In this document: one piece after another, positions 23,962-36,443 of the stretch | How the letters are laid out: the number at the start of each line of letters is the position of its first letter | Numbering within the stretch: the stretch's first letter is position 1 | NCBI GenBank assembly: GCA_918026815.1 | Contig: CAKJVC010000085.1 | Span: 162,101-226,100 of the forward strand | DNA length: 64,000 bases | Reading direction: 5' to 3' | Origin: Chalara sp. BL73 | Taxonomy: Eukaryota; Ascomycota; Leotiomycetes; Helotiales | The notes under the pieces: model-generated | What the model saw: only the letters and a program-made list of their open reading frames with translations | What the model was told of the DNA's origin: nothing | Database searches by the model: none | Translations under genes and position numbers: made by a program

Positions 23962-25135
23962 TCAATGCAATGATTCCGCCGCCTGAGCAATAACCTCACA
24001 GAAATCCCAAAGTTTTTTCCACTCATCACGATCTTTTGCCAATGTGCTCAATTCTTCTTGATCACATCCCGTAAAATTTTGATTCCACGACCATTTTGGT
24101 GCCCAATACTCTCCGCTAATGTGATTCTCCTTGACCATCTCACTAGAAGAGAGCCAGACTTGGGTCTTTGCTGCATCTTTAGTAGAGTGCCTCATCACAA
24201 GTCCCAGCACTCTCTTTATGCACCTCTGCAAAAAATATCCCACCAATGGCTGCTCGCCATTGCCAATGTTGGTTAATGGCGAGTTCCCTGGATGAACGGT
24301 ATTTACATAGATATTCTTTAGATTCCGTTCCTTTAGTCTTCTGTCTAGTTCAAGTGCAAGATACAAACATGCAAGCTTTGAATCACAGTAGCGCTGAAAA
24401 GCGCCGAAAAGATGAAAATAGCTGGATCCATCCAATGGTACCTGACTGGTAAGTGAAGTGTAATCAAGATTCTTTGCGAGTTTATGCCCATGGGAGCTTG
24501 TTATTACAATTCTTGCGTCGCCACGCAAATCGGCCGTTGATTCGACTATATCTAATACAATGAGCATAGCGACCTCATATAAATGTAAAACTACTTGCCA
24601 AGAAGCGTGGTGATAAACACAAAGTGACCCAAGCAGTTGACGGCAAAAGTTCTCTCAACACCATCTACACTTAGTATATCTTTAGTTTGGAATGCCGTTC
24701 CGGCGTTTGCAACGATGATGTCCAGCCTGCCACCATTTTCTTTGCGAATCTTCGACTTTAAAGTTTCAGCGGACCGCCTTGAAGTTAAAACAGTCGCCAA
24801 ATCCAATCCATGAAACTCAATTGTGCCTGTAGAATCTTGGCACAGCCTCAGCTCGTCCTTAGCTGCCAGAATACCATCTTGGTTCTGGGGAATGTCTAAA
24901 GTGCAGACGTATACTGAGGCTCCAAGTTGTGCAAGGTAGATTGTAGTTTGAAGCCCTATGCCTTGAGATCCACTGCAAAGCACATAAATTAATTATCATC
25001 AGATAATGCAAGAAAACGACAACTTACGGGACAATACACAATCTTTCGAGCAAGAATAGGGAAGACTTACCCTGTGACAATCGCGACCTTACCGTTCAAT
25101 TTCTCCAAAGAATCCAAATATACTTGATTATCCAT
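23962..25135 (-). CDS. SDR oxidoreductase, retinol-dehydrogenase/WWOX-like
   Basis: Three exons: 25135-25071, 24972-24599 and 24551-23962, with introns of 98 and 47 bases. The product has 342 residues. Seen: VAIVTGGSQGIGLQT at the N-terminus, created by the first splice; VANAG; RTFAVNCLGHFVF; the active Ser in VITSSHGHK; and the catalytic Tyr-x3-Lys in RYCDSKLACLYLAL, then VNTVHPG. The second intron has a GC donor (GCAAGT) and a TATTAG acceptor. It is the only join that links TTLL to DIVESTADLRG in frame. The enzyme class oxidises or reduces alcohols and ketones with NAD(P); the substrate is unknown. It stands alone in a gene-poor stretch. Confidence 0.85.
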
Positions 25136-27815
25136 ATCAAGCCGGTAAAAGGTCGGCCTTTATTAAGTTCTACTCTCTCCGTGCACTGAGGCAAATTACT
25201 GCTTTGGAGAAAAAGCTGGTGTCAATGGTTGGCAACTGGGTTAACTTTCCTCCAATCTTACGGAAGTTGACGTTGACACTTTTGCCCCCGAAGCAGCGTC
25301 GGAGAGAGGAGCACTTCAGAGGAAAATATGACACAAACATTCCTAGGTGGCTTCTTTGAAAGCCAAGCCCCGACCTCACATTGGCGCGCCATAAATTTTT
25401 GTAAGTCCAATCAGCTCAACATACTTGGACCAATCAAGTGCGATCAAGTGATACCATTGTAGGCGCATTATCTGCTTTCCTCTACAATTAGCCCTTACCT
25501 TTCATAGTAATTCTTTCTCTTAATCGCAAAACATTTCAGGCCAGAAAATTCCCGACAGATATGCCTTCTAAAGGAGGTTACATCTATGCTACAAAAGTAA
25601 TAATGATACGAAAATATTTGTAGTTAGTAATGTGATTGCGCATATACCTGTCAATATTTGCTGAAATCCGTTTTCTGATGAACAGCGCAGGAAGCATGTA
25701 CCCATTAGGGGAGATAATCCATGCCTCAAGTTTGCATTTCAGTGAACTATATAGCCATTCAAAACGCTATAGAAACCATGCCATCAGAACACAGAAGTGG
25801 CATGTGGAAAGCAGACATTTATCCAGCTTCCACTAATGTGGGAAGACTGAATGCCGCTCTATGAGCCAGGGATAAGATAAATATCCAGCTTCTTTTGCTG
25901 GGCCATCTATACTCTAGCTATTGTTCAATAGATCATAAACCAAAGTAATGGCTAATATTGAAGTGAGAAACCTTGATTGAGTTCTGAGTATCAAGCGAGA
26001 GGCATATACATGATTCTAGAATGGAACCAAACCTATTTCGTACTATGTGTCATGTGAATACTCACGTGACATAATTGTCCCTAACAGCCAACGAACTAAG
26101 TTATATCTAGCTGAACATGACTAGAAGGCATCATGAATGGATCCAGAAAATAATTATAAAAATGTTGACTTAGGGGTGAGTAAGGTCCTAAAATTCACTA
26201 ATAATTTCATAATATGTGATTACTTGACACGAAGTACCAAGAGCACCTTTAGTTACAGGTACTTCTGAGACTCAATTTTGGAATAATTGGAGGGAAGAGC
26301 TCCTTCTCCCTCCTTGCTATACTAAACAAGAGACTAGGCAATATCGATTTGGGGTACAAACACAGAATTCTAGCAAATATTGGCATAAAACATGAAGTAC
26401 ATATTCCAACCGGGCCATAGTCCAGCCTTTCGATGAGAGGTTCAAACAAGCTGGAGAGACTTGAGTAATCAGATAAATAGACAACTTGAAGATGGCCAAT
26501 CAGGCAGTTATAGAAACGACTCACTAATAGATGACTTTCAGGCAACCTACAAATTATTTTTGCTTTTTGGGCACGCCACCCCCAACCGCATCCAATTACG
26601 GATCAGGAATCTAATTGGCTTTATCAAACTTAAGGGACTATTCTGCAGGTTCTTACCTCACTAGCACCTGTAAGCGATGCGCTATGACTACTTGCGGCTT
26701 GACTGTAAACGGATCTCGAGAAGCAAAACATGGTAAAGAGACTGACTGGGGCGAGACTCTGAGGCGTTCTAACCACATTTTATTGCATGTTCTATGGAAA
26801 TGTTCTTCTCAACGAATTGTATTCCTTTAAGGTTAGAGTCCGTTGCATTACTGTGATCACAAAGACCTCATAACCAAGTATACATACAAGCACAGAACTC
26901 ACTTACGGTGGTTCACAGTTGAAGTTGATAGATTGGTGGATCCACATACTACGTCATTTGTGCCACATAAGGTGTGGCGTGAATTATACCCCACATTTGG
27001 CTTAGCGCGCAATAACACAAAAACCAAGGATTTTTTCGACTCGTCAAATGAAATTACTGTATCGGAAACTTAGGATGACGGTGATCGCCCCTCTCACTTC
27101 ACCCCGCTATGGATTCTGCTACGATGATTGCACCGTTATCCGCATACGGTAGGGCCTATAGAGGCTCTTTGTGCTCGAAGTTGACGCTGTTTCTGTACTT
27201 GATTGGACTATCCATCCTGTATACTGTCTAGCACTTGACCAGGCTGTTTCATTCCATTAGGTCACAAAGTTACAATTCCTCAACACTCCCTACCAAATCT
27301 GCATCTACTTCCTCGCTCTCCCCATGGATGATGGCAGTGCTGTGGAGCTGTACTGTAGAATCACTGGCAAATCATGGCAGACGAGGGGTCAGTGCCTCCT
27401 CCCATACCACAATGCAGCAATTGTTCCATACACCCCAGTATCGGTAGCGTTGGGAAGTCGATCATTGCGCTAGGACGTGCTCCAATTGCGTGGTGATGCA
27501 GCTGTGCTATTACACCATACTTTCAGCATTTGGTGTGCCCAGCCCAGAATATCCACCGTTTGAGAGCTTAATGTGGTCAAGCTTTCAACCAAATCAAGTG
27601 CTTGTGATCATCTGGCAGCATGGGCATCCTGTTATTCTAGAGAGCTTACGCCGCAAACTACATCATCGATCTCTCTTTGTGCCATAACAAGTGCCATGGA
27701 GGGATGAAAGTGAATCATAGGTCATATATCCCCGCTGCTCTCTCTTCCTCTCTCCCTTTCAACATCAAGATACCAGTTGAGATAACTACCAATACCAAAT
27801 TCTCAATCAGCCGAT
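25136..27815. other. Gene-poor stretch, nothing recognised
   Basis: 2.7 kb of fairly AT-rich sequence. Frames up to 98 codons occur on both strands without motifs. The last 100 bases before 27816 are pyrimidine-rich, as in promoters of highly expressed fungal genes. Confidence 0.5.
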
Positions 27816-28547
27816 ATGGAAAAGATCAAGGAACTCTTGTAAGTCAGCCATAGCGTCGACTTAACACCATTGCTAACATTGCATAGGGGGACCAAGAGTC
27901 ACAACGAAGCAGCGGATACTCATACCGGCAAACATGCAGCACACACAATAGGAGGAGAAGGTAGCCATCTGGAGCAGGCGACGAGTGCTGGCCATGCCGC
28001 CGACACCACTGGCCATACTTCTACTGCAACTGGTACGGCTGGACCACACGATTCTAGTATTTTCAACAAGACGGATCTAACTGTGGATTCGGGTTACTCA
28101 GGAACTGAAGGACTCTCATCTGGTACAACAGGATATACAACTGGCAATGATTCGGGACCGACTGGTCACTATGATCAATCTGGGGCATCTAGAAGCCCCG
28201 AACAGTCTGGAGTCAGCGGCGACCACTCATCGTCAGGCGTGACTGGGGGACATGGACAGTCTAATGTGATTGGCAATCTTTCAGATGTTTCTGGAGCTTA
28301 TCATCATACAGGCCTTGATGGAGACAACAACACTCCAGGTGTTACAGGCTCTGATTTGTCAGGCACCCAAGACAAGAGCAAGCTGAACCACGCTGAAGGT
28401 CACTCAACTACCCATACATCGACTCGACAAAGTGAAGATCTACCTGGTCATGGGCCTGATCGTCGAAACACCACCAGCGGTTTGCATACCGATCCTGCCA
28501 TCCACCACGTCAAAGAAGTTGGAAAACACAACACACCACCCTCATGA
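27816..28547 (+). CDS. Disordered, hydrophilic Gly/Ser/Thr/His-rich protein
   Basis: Two exons: 27816-27838 and 27887-28547, with a 48-base intron (GTAAGT...CATAG), giving 227 residues. It begins MEKIKELLGTKSHNEA, a short charged amphipathic start, and then is almost entirely Gly, Ser, Thr, His and Asp. There are loose repeats such as TGHTSTATGTAG and SGVSGDHSSSGVTGGHG. There is no signal peptide, Cys or membrane segment. This composition resembles dehydrin/LEA-like or conidial stress proteins of fungi, which protect cells during drying, but no defined domain is visible. The upstream region is pyrimidine-rich. I am confident that it is a gene and unsure of its function. Confidence 0.72.
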
Positions 28548-29183
28548 GATGCTTGGATTAGGTGAGTTAGGTTGGATATGATGTTGGAGTTTCGGTTTAA
28601 GCAGAATATAAAATTAAGGATGTGTCAGTTTATGTGGCATTGGAATCATTATTTATGACATTTCACTGGATCACACCCGTGTCACCCCAAAAGGTGTGTT
28701 TCAGAGATCGTAAGCGCGAGATAACTTTTCCGTGGAGGAGTCATACCCAAATTGGTCATTGGTTTTCCGGTAAACTGTTCAAATATCAATTGTGGTCCGA
28801 CGCCGAATACTTCTAAAGTTTGGGTGGGTACGTCTTTGCTAATTGTTCTGACTTTGGCTGAAACTCTCTATTTATAACTAATTATAGCCCTGATGCCTGG
28901 GCAGCTTGCCTAATTACTGTAGACTTTGGTCTTTAACTTTTCAAGGAGATGCTCACTGTGGCTACCCACACCAACTTCATTTGATACTTGATTCCTTCCT
29001 AGTCTCTCCCCAAGTCACAGTTTTCTCCTTTGATTGTTCCGATCAAGACCATCCGTATCGTTATAAGTGTTTGCTCTGACCTCTCATCTTTGGAGATGCT
29101 TTTTACTTTAGTAGTTAGCATAACGAAGATTAAATAGTCTAGCTTGAAGGCTTAAGACATAATTGCCACTTGAACCATTCAAG

Positions 29184-29871
29184 ATGCAGTTTAGAATGCC
29201 CACATTTCTTTGCGCCCTCTTGGGCATGGTAATGTCTCGACCAGGCCCTTTCACTGTTCGCATCAGTCCCAGTATCTGGACCAGTCTTGCTGTTACCTTT
29301 GTTTATACTGTTTCGGCGATGCAATCCAACCATCTCCAATCCAGCCTCTCCGCAACAGTCTTCTAGGCCGAGCAGGAGCTGGCAGAATTGAGATGATGGG
29401 CCTCCTTGTGTTTCACTTTGCCCAGCAACTAAAATATACTACAGGTATGCAAGAAGTGGGTTCCATGACTACAGCTCCACCGATCCTTGCGCCATGGCTA
29501 CTGGCTGTCCTGAGCCACTTCCTAGCCCAGTCCTGGTCCCAACTTTGAACAATGTAAGAGTCAAAAATTCAAAACCTATCTCTATCTTGCTTTGCTCGTA
29601 ACAACCAAGACTACCGAAAATTGTCCTCCAAAGGCTGCTCTCTACAACTGCTTAACTAATGGATACAGCGGCTGCTGTTCTACAGATCTATTTTATTTGG
29701 ACGGCTGTCTAGATGGTGCCCGAACTGGCCTGGCCACACCAACGTCAGACTCCTAGTCCTAGAATTCCCTCACCGTCTACGAAGATGGCTGTTACTAGTT
29801 GTCCAGCTAGCAAGATATTTTATAGCTGTTCTCTCAGCAATTTCCGTGGCTGCTGTTCCGTGCATCAATAA
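29184..29871 (+). pseudogene. Decayed secreted Cys-rich repeat protein
   Basis: A signal-peptide-like start (MQFRMPTFLCALLGMVMS) at 29184 is followed by three pieces of one repeat in mixed frames. Piece 1, at about 29419-29503, reads CPATKIYY...GFHDYSSTDPCAMATGCP. Piece 2, at 29622-29757, reads CPPKAALYNCLTNGYSGCCS before a stop. Piece 3, at about 29804-29871, reads SKIFYSCSLSNFRGCCSV before a stop. The consensus looks like CPxxxxYYxCxxNGFxGCCSxDPC, a repeat I associate with small secreted Cys-rich fungal proteins. In piece 1, Cys positions are replaced by Tyr (TAC, TAT), as expected from G-to-A changes of RIP. Frames differ and stops intervene, so it is dead. Exact edges are uncertain. Confidence 0.55.
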
Positions 29872-32780
29872 ATATATATAGTACTATTTCGTAAGTTCTC
29901 TACATTTATTTATCATAATTTGGGTTTTACTCCAGAATATACCCTTATTTATGTTCCTAACGCTTTATTAACCCTTAGCCGTTGGCTTTTACCACCTGTT
30001 CCGCTAGTCACACATTCTGAGAAACCGAGTATCTCTGAGGGCTGTAGTCGACATCAAGCACGAGATCTCAGCTGAATTACTACGTATCTTACAAACAAAT
30101 AAAAATTTCTCCTGCCCACTGGGTATTATGATAGCCTGGTGAGGTTACTGAGTACGTCATTGTAGCAATGCATACTGAACGCCAACTTTTTACCTTAAAC
30201 ACATGTCTTCGCCACTGCGGCTGATCATGCATGTTCCTCCATAGCATCGGGCTTGCCACAGTATATCCAGCATAGAAATCCTTCGCAACACGGACAAAGG
30301 GTGTTCCCGACTCCTACCCAGGAAACCAACACTTGTAACCCCTAGCGCAATCCTCGGCACAGAAGTTAACATTGCAGTAAAATCTGCGAACAATTTAGAC
30401 AACTTTGCGGCATATACAACCGTCTGTAGTAAAGTTGTGAATCGTACTGCGGTGGTGCAATCCTACCAAGCTAGACAGAAGTTGTCGCTGGTCAGATTCA
30501 CTGCATTGCCCTACGTGTTCAGCACATACCAGCCGCCAGACTTTCCGCTTCATTCTGACTTTTAATTGCTAAATATCAGCACATACTATTGACCAGTAAA
30601 CCACATTCGGACTCTCACAACTTGATTTGGCAAGTATGAATATGTTTTCATCTCTTTGGATAAAATATCTTGAGGTGAATGTCCCCGAATGGGCCTAACT
30701 AGCAGAATTTTATGCAACTCCGGTGCGTACACATTCCCATGAAGGGGACAATATTGAATTATCAAGTCCCTAGATCATGTACATGATAGATTAGAAGCTA
30801 CTCTTTACGGTGGATGAGGACCAATGCTGGATAGATTGTAGTTAAATTTCGAGCCGCGAGCCTCTTTCGAGCCCAAGTAGCGGCACAAAATGTAAGAGAT
30901 GAACCATACACCTCACACAAAATTAAAAGCTGACATCAAACAGATTGGACTAAGAAGACATTCATCAATTACTTGATTGAGCGAACCAAGCCATTAGAGA
31001 CATCATCTCCTCAGCTGGTTCCATTTTATACCAAATAGCTCTATTCCATGGCGCATACCCATTTCCATCTTCGGTAGACACTATATTGAGTTTTAGAACC
31101 TTAATCAGATTCATTGGATTATGTTCAAGATTTCACAACGGTGTGTTGGTTACCCTAAATCAGACTGGGCTACATAGCACTGCCATAATCTCAAAGCCTC
31201 GAAATTGGAGCCGCATGCTCTTCCAGAGTATAGTAGCTCATCGATCTGTCCCGAATAGGGAGATCCGCTGTGACAGGGATGACGAAGACCTACAGAAGGC
31301 TTTATGTTCCCTCCAGTGTGGTTTGTACGAGAAGCACAGCTCGGGCTGGACCTAGGATGTTCTCAGACCTGTGGCTGTACAACTTCCAAGCTCTCGATCT
31401 GCAGACCTTGATGGAATGGTGATGGAACCAGATCTTAAGGTGCTCACCAAGCCCTTTGTAGCATTAACACTGACTAGTGGTGAGATCGCGCTCCTAGCTA
31501 GGATGCCTCAATCGTATTTTATTGAGAATATGGTGCAACCAATTCTCCCGCTCTTTCCCATCAGCAAGAGAGGTGGAGTCGCAGGCATCAGGTCAAAGGC
31601 CTTCTGTAAAATCCTTAACAACTCAGTGGTAGGTTGTTATCTCCTCCCAACCCACGGCCCAACTAAGTGATGGTTTACTGGCCCCAGTTCATCACAATTT
31701 TTAATGAACTAATTGAGATAACCTCTGGGCTCTGGCCTGCAGCCCCTTCTGCATTTGTAAGCTGTCTTCCTTCCTCTCTTCATATATGTAACCCATTTAA
31801 TTTTCTTAAGTTAAATTTAATCACAAGGCCAAATTCACCTCCCTATCATCTCTTCCCAAAAACCTTCCATATCAAAGATGAAAGATCCGGCCTCACAGAT
31901 CACCTTGATCCGACACCTTACGAGCACTCTATTTGCAACTTTCCTCTTTCATTCCTAGGCAGCAGCAAAACACTACCTTTTCGCCTGCAGCCAATGCAAC
32001 GCCCTCCCTCCTCCCCATGGCTTGTCAAGGCCCTTCCATCTCCTTCCCAACCAACCAGCAAAATATTGGGTGCACTGATGTTCCCAGTTCCTCAAGGGAA
32101 TCAGGTCGTTGAAATAATCGAAAGGCAATTCGATATCACTATGTTTGAATTAGCCCCTGTCCCTCAGCAGATAATTTGTCAACGCGCCACGGTAGAAGTC
32201 AAACCGAGACCGGCTTTGCCAAGGGCTAAATAATGTCTATCAATAGTGGCGAATGCTCAGCTATCCGTCCGGTCATAAAGGTTATGCGAGGTTTTGCCAC
32301 CGGCTTGTAGACCATAGACTTTCACAGAATGGCTAGGCCATGATGGTGTTGCAGCACTGTTACTGCGCTGCCAGCAGGCTAGCATAAAACCTACACTATA
32401 GCCACATGCTAGTCAGCATTACTGCCCTCTGATAGAAGAGGTGAGGTAAAAACCTACTGCTCGCCGCCGCTACCGATATTTTGAAGGAGGACACCTGGTG
32501 TTGACTGCACAAAGATATAGGCAACTCCAAGCTCTAGTTCACCAACTCCAATCTTTCTTAGCTCGCCTCGAAGAATCAAATGCACCGAGCCGCTATATGG
32601 TGCTGGTGGCATAGGATTGGTGTTTGGTTTTGTGCCCTTAAAGCCTGCCTCTGTTTTTTGTGTTAAGCTGCAAGAACTCTCGCCGTTCCTTTTTTCAGGT
32701 TGTTTCTTTTGAGTTCTTAGTCGCCGATGTGGACCATGCTGGATTATCTGGATTCGATGTCTTTTGTAGATCTGGAGACT
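29872..32780. other. Gene-free region
   Basis: About 2.9 kb. The longest frame, 188 codons at 31667-32233, is Pro/Ser-rich with no start context or domain. Frames at 31086-31355 and 31371-31670 are similar. Nothing can be supported as a gene. Confidence 0.45.
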
Positions 32781-32981
32781 TTAGGAATCCTTAAATAGGC
32801 CAACCTTTCCCCTCTTCGCGATCGAGTTGTTGTTTTGAACGACCGTCAGGGCATGAGCAATATCTGTGATAATTTTTGGATTCTCCTTTTTGCTAACTTG
32901 AATGTCGTGGCTTACTGTTAAAGCATCGGTCCCATGGATTGCGAGTAATGAAATTGCAAAGAGCTTGTAAATTTCCATCAT
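32781..32981 (-). CDS. Possible small secreted peptide
   Basis: 66 codons, ACCATGATGG context, then a plausible signal peptide (MEIYKLFAISLLAIHGTDA) and a mature part of about 45 residues, Asn/Lys rich, with a Lys-Arg site (IAKRGKVGLF) near the end as in Kex2-processed precursors. It has no Cys. There may be a donor-like GTTGGC in the last codons, so the 3' end could extend into another exon. No family is recognised. This could be an effector-type peptide or a chance frame. Confidence 0.35.
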   Translation of the reverse strand: MMEIYKLFAISLLAIHGTDALTVSHDIQVSKKENPKIITDIAHALTVVQNNNSIAKRGKVGLFKDS

Positions 32982-34691
32982 GGTGAATGGTTGTTGCTAT
33001 ATGAGAATGCTAGAACAAGTGAACTATCTTATTGTTATCTAAAAGTTGAAGGATGCAGAATATAGTATAGAAGAGACAGGATGTTACAAAGGGTGAATAT
33101 TCATTCATAAAGATTTGCGGTATTGAGGTTTTATTGCCTATTTTTTGTAGTTTGTTGGTTTTGCTGCGCATGTCTAACTATTTAAAAATGCAAACCTTAG
33201 AATAAAAAGAATTCTGTTGTTCTAGATGACAAGAATTTGTACTTTGTGAGTTGTGCACTGGTGTTCACGTAGTATTTAGGATAGATAGCCAAAATAGGAT
33301 TGCTAGAATGGTGTAAATCCTGCTCCTACAAAAAATAACTTATAAGAAAGGAGCTTGTGAAATGTTGGTTGATATTAAAATGCCGTAGGTGAATATCATG
33401 AAGGATTCCAATATTGTGGCTTGGAGTTATGCCACCTTTAATTAAAAAATTTACTGCAATTAATACAAGCAGTGGTAATCATGTGCACGTTAGCGACCTG
33501 TGTAAAAGAGGATTCTCGTATACAGATCTACAAACAGTCGCCAGCCCTCAAAGCTATTTAACAATACTTGTGTATAAAATACATCTATTTTTCAAGTTCA
33601 TGTAAAATGGACTCAAGAGCTCGTGCCAGCACCGCTGTTAACAAAGAGAGCATTATCTACTTAAAGAGGCAGAGAAGATATACTAGTAAGTGTTGCATCT
33701 TTGGGTCCTAATCATCTGGAAACTAATAGAGGCTCTCTGGTGCGAAGGAAAACTGGTTAGAAGCGACAGCCCAAGAAGACTCTATGCAATAGCATCTTGT
33801 AACATCGATTTATTTTACGAAAACGAGCTGTAAGAATGGGAGCGACAGATTTGGGAGACTATGTTAAAGAATTCAACAACTGAAGGTTTTGGTATGCTGA
33901 ATGTTAAGATAGGGGAAGCGAAAGTTAAGAATATTAATCCTGAGTTCCGATTTTTGTATCCACTAGAAGATAAGTTGGAAGGCGGGGTACGGCTGAACGC
34001 CTCTGGAAATAAATCTAAGCCATGGCGGAGTGTGTTAAGACATTGGTATAAAATTTTCATATTAAAGGGCCAAAAGTACGCGGCTGTTGACTACATAAGC
34101 TAATTTGAGGCTCAGTTTTGAAGTTCGCGCGCTGTAGATAAGGCTTAGCCGGGCAGGGATGACGACGACTTCCAGTTGAACTAAACCATCTTGGGATGAA
34201 ACAACTAAGGCCACCGCTGAGGACGGTACTTGCCCGACCCAAACGGCTTTCTCTGGTTCGCAGCTTGTATTAACCTTCCGGTAAGCCGTAATTTAACGGA
34301 CGCGATATGTCATTCCAGCGCAGACCAAACACGGCGTGCTAGACGGGACTGAACCGGTTTGTAGTCGCGATTAATGTTCACTTATGGGGCAATGTGGGGC
34401 GAGAGCTGGTAGATTTGGGAATTAGGACACAGGAATGGGCATGAGTGGTGGCGATCTCATTGCGTTGGCATATGACGAGGACTCAGACGAGCCTCACTGT
34501 TGAACGGGTCCTGGCGACTATGACTATGCAGAAGCCGGGCAGCCGAAGCTCAATCTCGTCGGCCAAATGGATGAAGTTATTATTAAGACTGACTGTCGTC
34601 TGATGTATTCAGGGTCATCCTCACCAAGACAAATAATTGTTCTTATAGCCCATCTAACTTCCTCTCAACTACAAAGTCTACTCGACAGAAG
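32982..34691. other. Gene-free region before the tannase
   Basis: 1.7 kb, AT-rich to about 34080 and then GC-balanced. A CreA-like GTGGGG lies at about 34394-34399. No gene is recognised. Confidence 0.45.
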
Positions 34692-36443
34692 ATGCGCCGG
34701 TCTACAAGCGCTGCGGTCGCTGCTCTTGCGGCAACCACTAATGCTGCCTCTCTCGCTAATGTCTGTACTGTTTCGAATGTGCAAGCTGCTCTGCCCTCGA
34801 ATGGCACTATACTTGGAATTAACTTAATTCCATCGTCAGTCACAGCTGCTGCCGTTTATAATGCCACCGCTGGCATGGGCTCCACGACAGCCTATACATA
34901 CTGCAATGTCACCGTTTCGTATACCCATGGTAGTAAAGGCGATCTGGTAGTTCTCAAGTATGCCTTTCCCCAAGCCTCAGACTTCAAAAATCGGTTCTAC
35001 GTTGGTGGCGGCGGAGGATATTCTTTATCAAGCGATGCGACTGGAGGCCTTGCATATGGTGCGGCCTCTGGTGCAACCGATGCTGGGTATGACGCATTTA
35101 ACTATAGCTACGACGAGAAATTCCTGTACGGGAATGGATCTATAAACTGGGATTCCACCTATATGTTTTCATATCAAGCTCTCGGCGAGATGACACAGGT
35201 TGCTAAGGCGATTGCCCCTGGTTTTTATGGACTTTCCAGTGATACCAAGATCTACACTTACTTCGAAGGATGCTCTGATGGTGGCCGAGAGGGTATGAGT
35301 CAGGTCCAGCGCTGGGGCGAGGAGTACGATGGTGTCGTCGCCGGTGCCCCGGCTTTCCGATTTGCGCAGCAGCAGGTTCATCACGTCTACTCAGCCGCCG
35401 TTGAGCATACAATGGATTATTATCCTCCTCCTTGTGCTTTGGATAAGATCGTCAACGCTACTATTACTGCTTGTGATCCCCTTGATGGAAGAACTGATGG
35501 GGTTATCTCCCGGACCGATCTGTGCAAACTCAACTTCAACTTGACTTCAATCATTGGCGAGTCGTACTACTGTGCCGCTACCACCAGCAGCTCTCTTGGA
35601 TTTGGCTTCAGCAAGCGTCAGGCTCCGGGTAGCCAGCAGAGTACAACTCCCGAGCAGAACGGTACCATTACCGCTCAGGATGTTGCCGTTGCACAAGCCA
35701 TCTATGACGGGCTACACAGCTCGCAAGGTCAGCGAGCTTACCTGTCCTGGCAGCTTGGGTCCGACTTATCTGACGGTGATCCAACTTACAACAACGAGAC
35801 CGATGCCTGGGAACTCAATATCCCTTCCACTGGTGGCATGTACGTCGCGAAGTACATTGAGCTGCTTGATCTCGACAACCTTGACAGCCTCGACGGCGTT
35901 ACATATGATACACTTGTCGACTGGATGAATACTGGTATGATCCGATACTTAGATAGCTTACAGACTACCCTCCCAGATCTCACACCCTTCCAATCCTCAG
36001 GTGGAAAGCTACTCCACTACCACGGCGAAGCTGACCCTTCTATTCCCTCTCCTTCCTCGGTCCACTACTGGCAGTCCGTCCGCTCAATCATGTATCCCAA
36101 TTCTACAGATGAAGAAGCAGTGGAGGTTCTCTCGGATTGGTATCAATTTTACCTGATTCCTGGCGCGGCGCACTGTGGTACCAACTCCCTCCAACCTGGC
36201 CCTTATCCCGAGACTTTGATGGAGACTATGATTGACTGGGTCGAGAACGGCGTCAAGCCCAGCGCCCTCAACTCTACTGTATCCTCAGGAGACTATGCTG
36301 GTGAAACCCAGATGCTTTGTCAGTGGCCAACGCGCCCTCTCTGGCACGGTAACAGCTCGACCTTCAATTGTGTCGACGATCAAGCCTCGATTGATAGCTG
36401 GACATATACCTTTGATGCATTTAAGCTGCAGCCTGTCTTTTAA
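34692..36443 (+). CDS. Secreted tannase / feruloyl esterase
   Basis: One exon of 583 codons. A signal-peptide-like start (MRRSTSAAVAALAATTNAAS) leads into the tannase family. Seen: the nucleophile motif EGCSDGGREGM (family GCSxGGREG), a long lid region with SKRQAP, the Asp of the triad in HYHGEADPSIPS, and the His in IPGAAHCGTNS. The Cys next to the Ser and the Cys after the His form the CS-D-HC disulfide-linked triad typical of this family. The Lys-Arg at about residue 312 is a likely Kex2 cut, as in two-chain fungal tannases. It hydrolyses gallate or ferulate esters outside the cell, releasing phenolics from tannin or from pectic side chains. It is not next to the pectin genes but fits the same plant-wall theme. 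Confidence 0.93.
   Translation: MRRSTSAAVAALAATTNAASLANVCTVSNVQAALPSNGTILGINLIPSSVTAAAVYNATAGMGSTTAYTYCNVTVSYTHGSKGDLVVLKYAFPQASDFKNRFYVGGGGGYSLSSDATGGLAYGAASGATDAGYDAFNYSYDEKFLYGNGSINWDSTYMFSYQALGEMTQVAKAIAPGFYGLSSDTKIYTYFEGCSDGGREGMSQVQRWGEEYDGVVAGAPAFRFAQQQVHHVYSAAVEHTMDYYPPPCALDKIVNATITACDPLDGRTDGVISRTDLCKLNFNLTSIIGESYYCAATTSSSLGFGFSKRQAPGSQQSTTPEQNGTITAQDVAVAQAIYDGLHSSQGQRAYLSWQLGSDLSDGDPTYNNETDAWELNIPSTGGMYVAKYIELLDLDNLDSLDGVTYDTLVDWMNTGMIRYLDSLQTTLPDLTPFQSSGGKLLHYHGEADPSIPSPSSVHYWQSVRSIMYPNSTDEEAVEVLSDWYQFYLIPGAAHCGTNSLQPGPYPETLMETMIDWVENGVKPSALNSTVSSGDYAGETQMLCQWPTRPLWHGNSSTFNCVDDQASIDSWTYTFDAFKLQPVF

Noticed and set aside
31667..32233. 188-codon plus-strand frame
   Set aside because: Pro/Ser-rich without domain, signal peptide or splice extension; codon pattern looks random.
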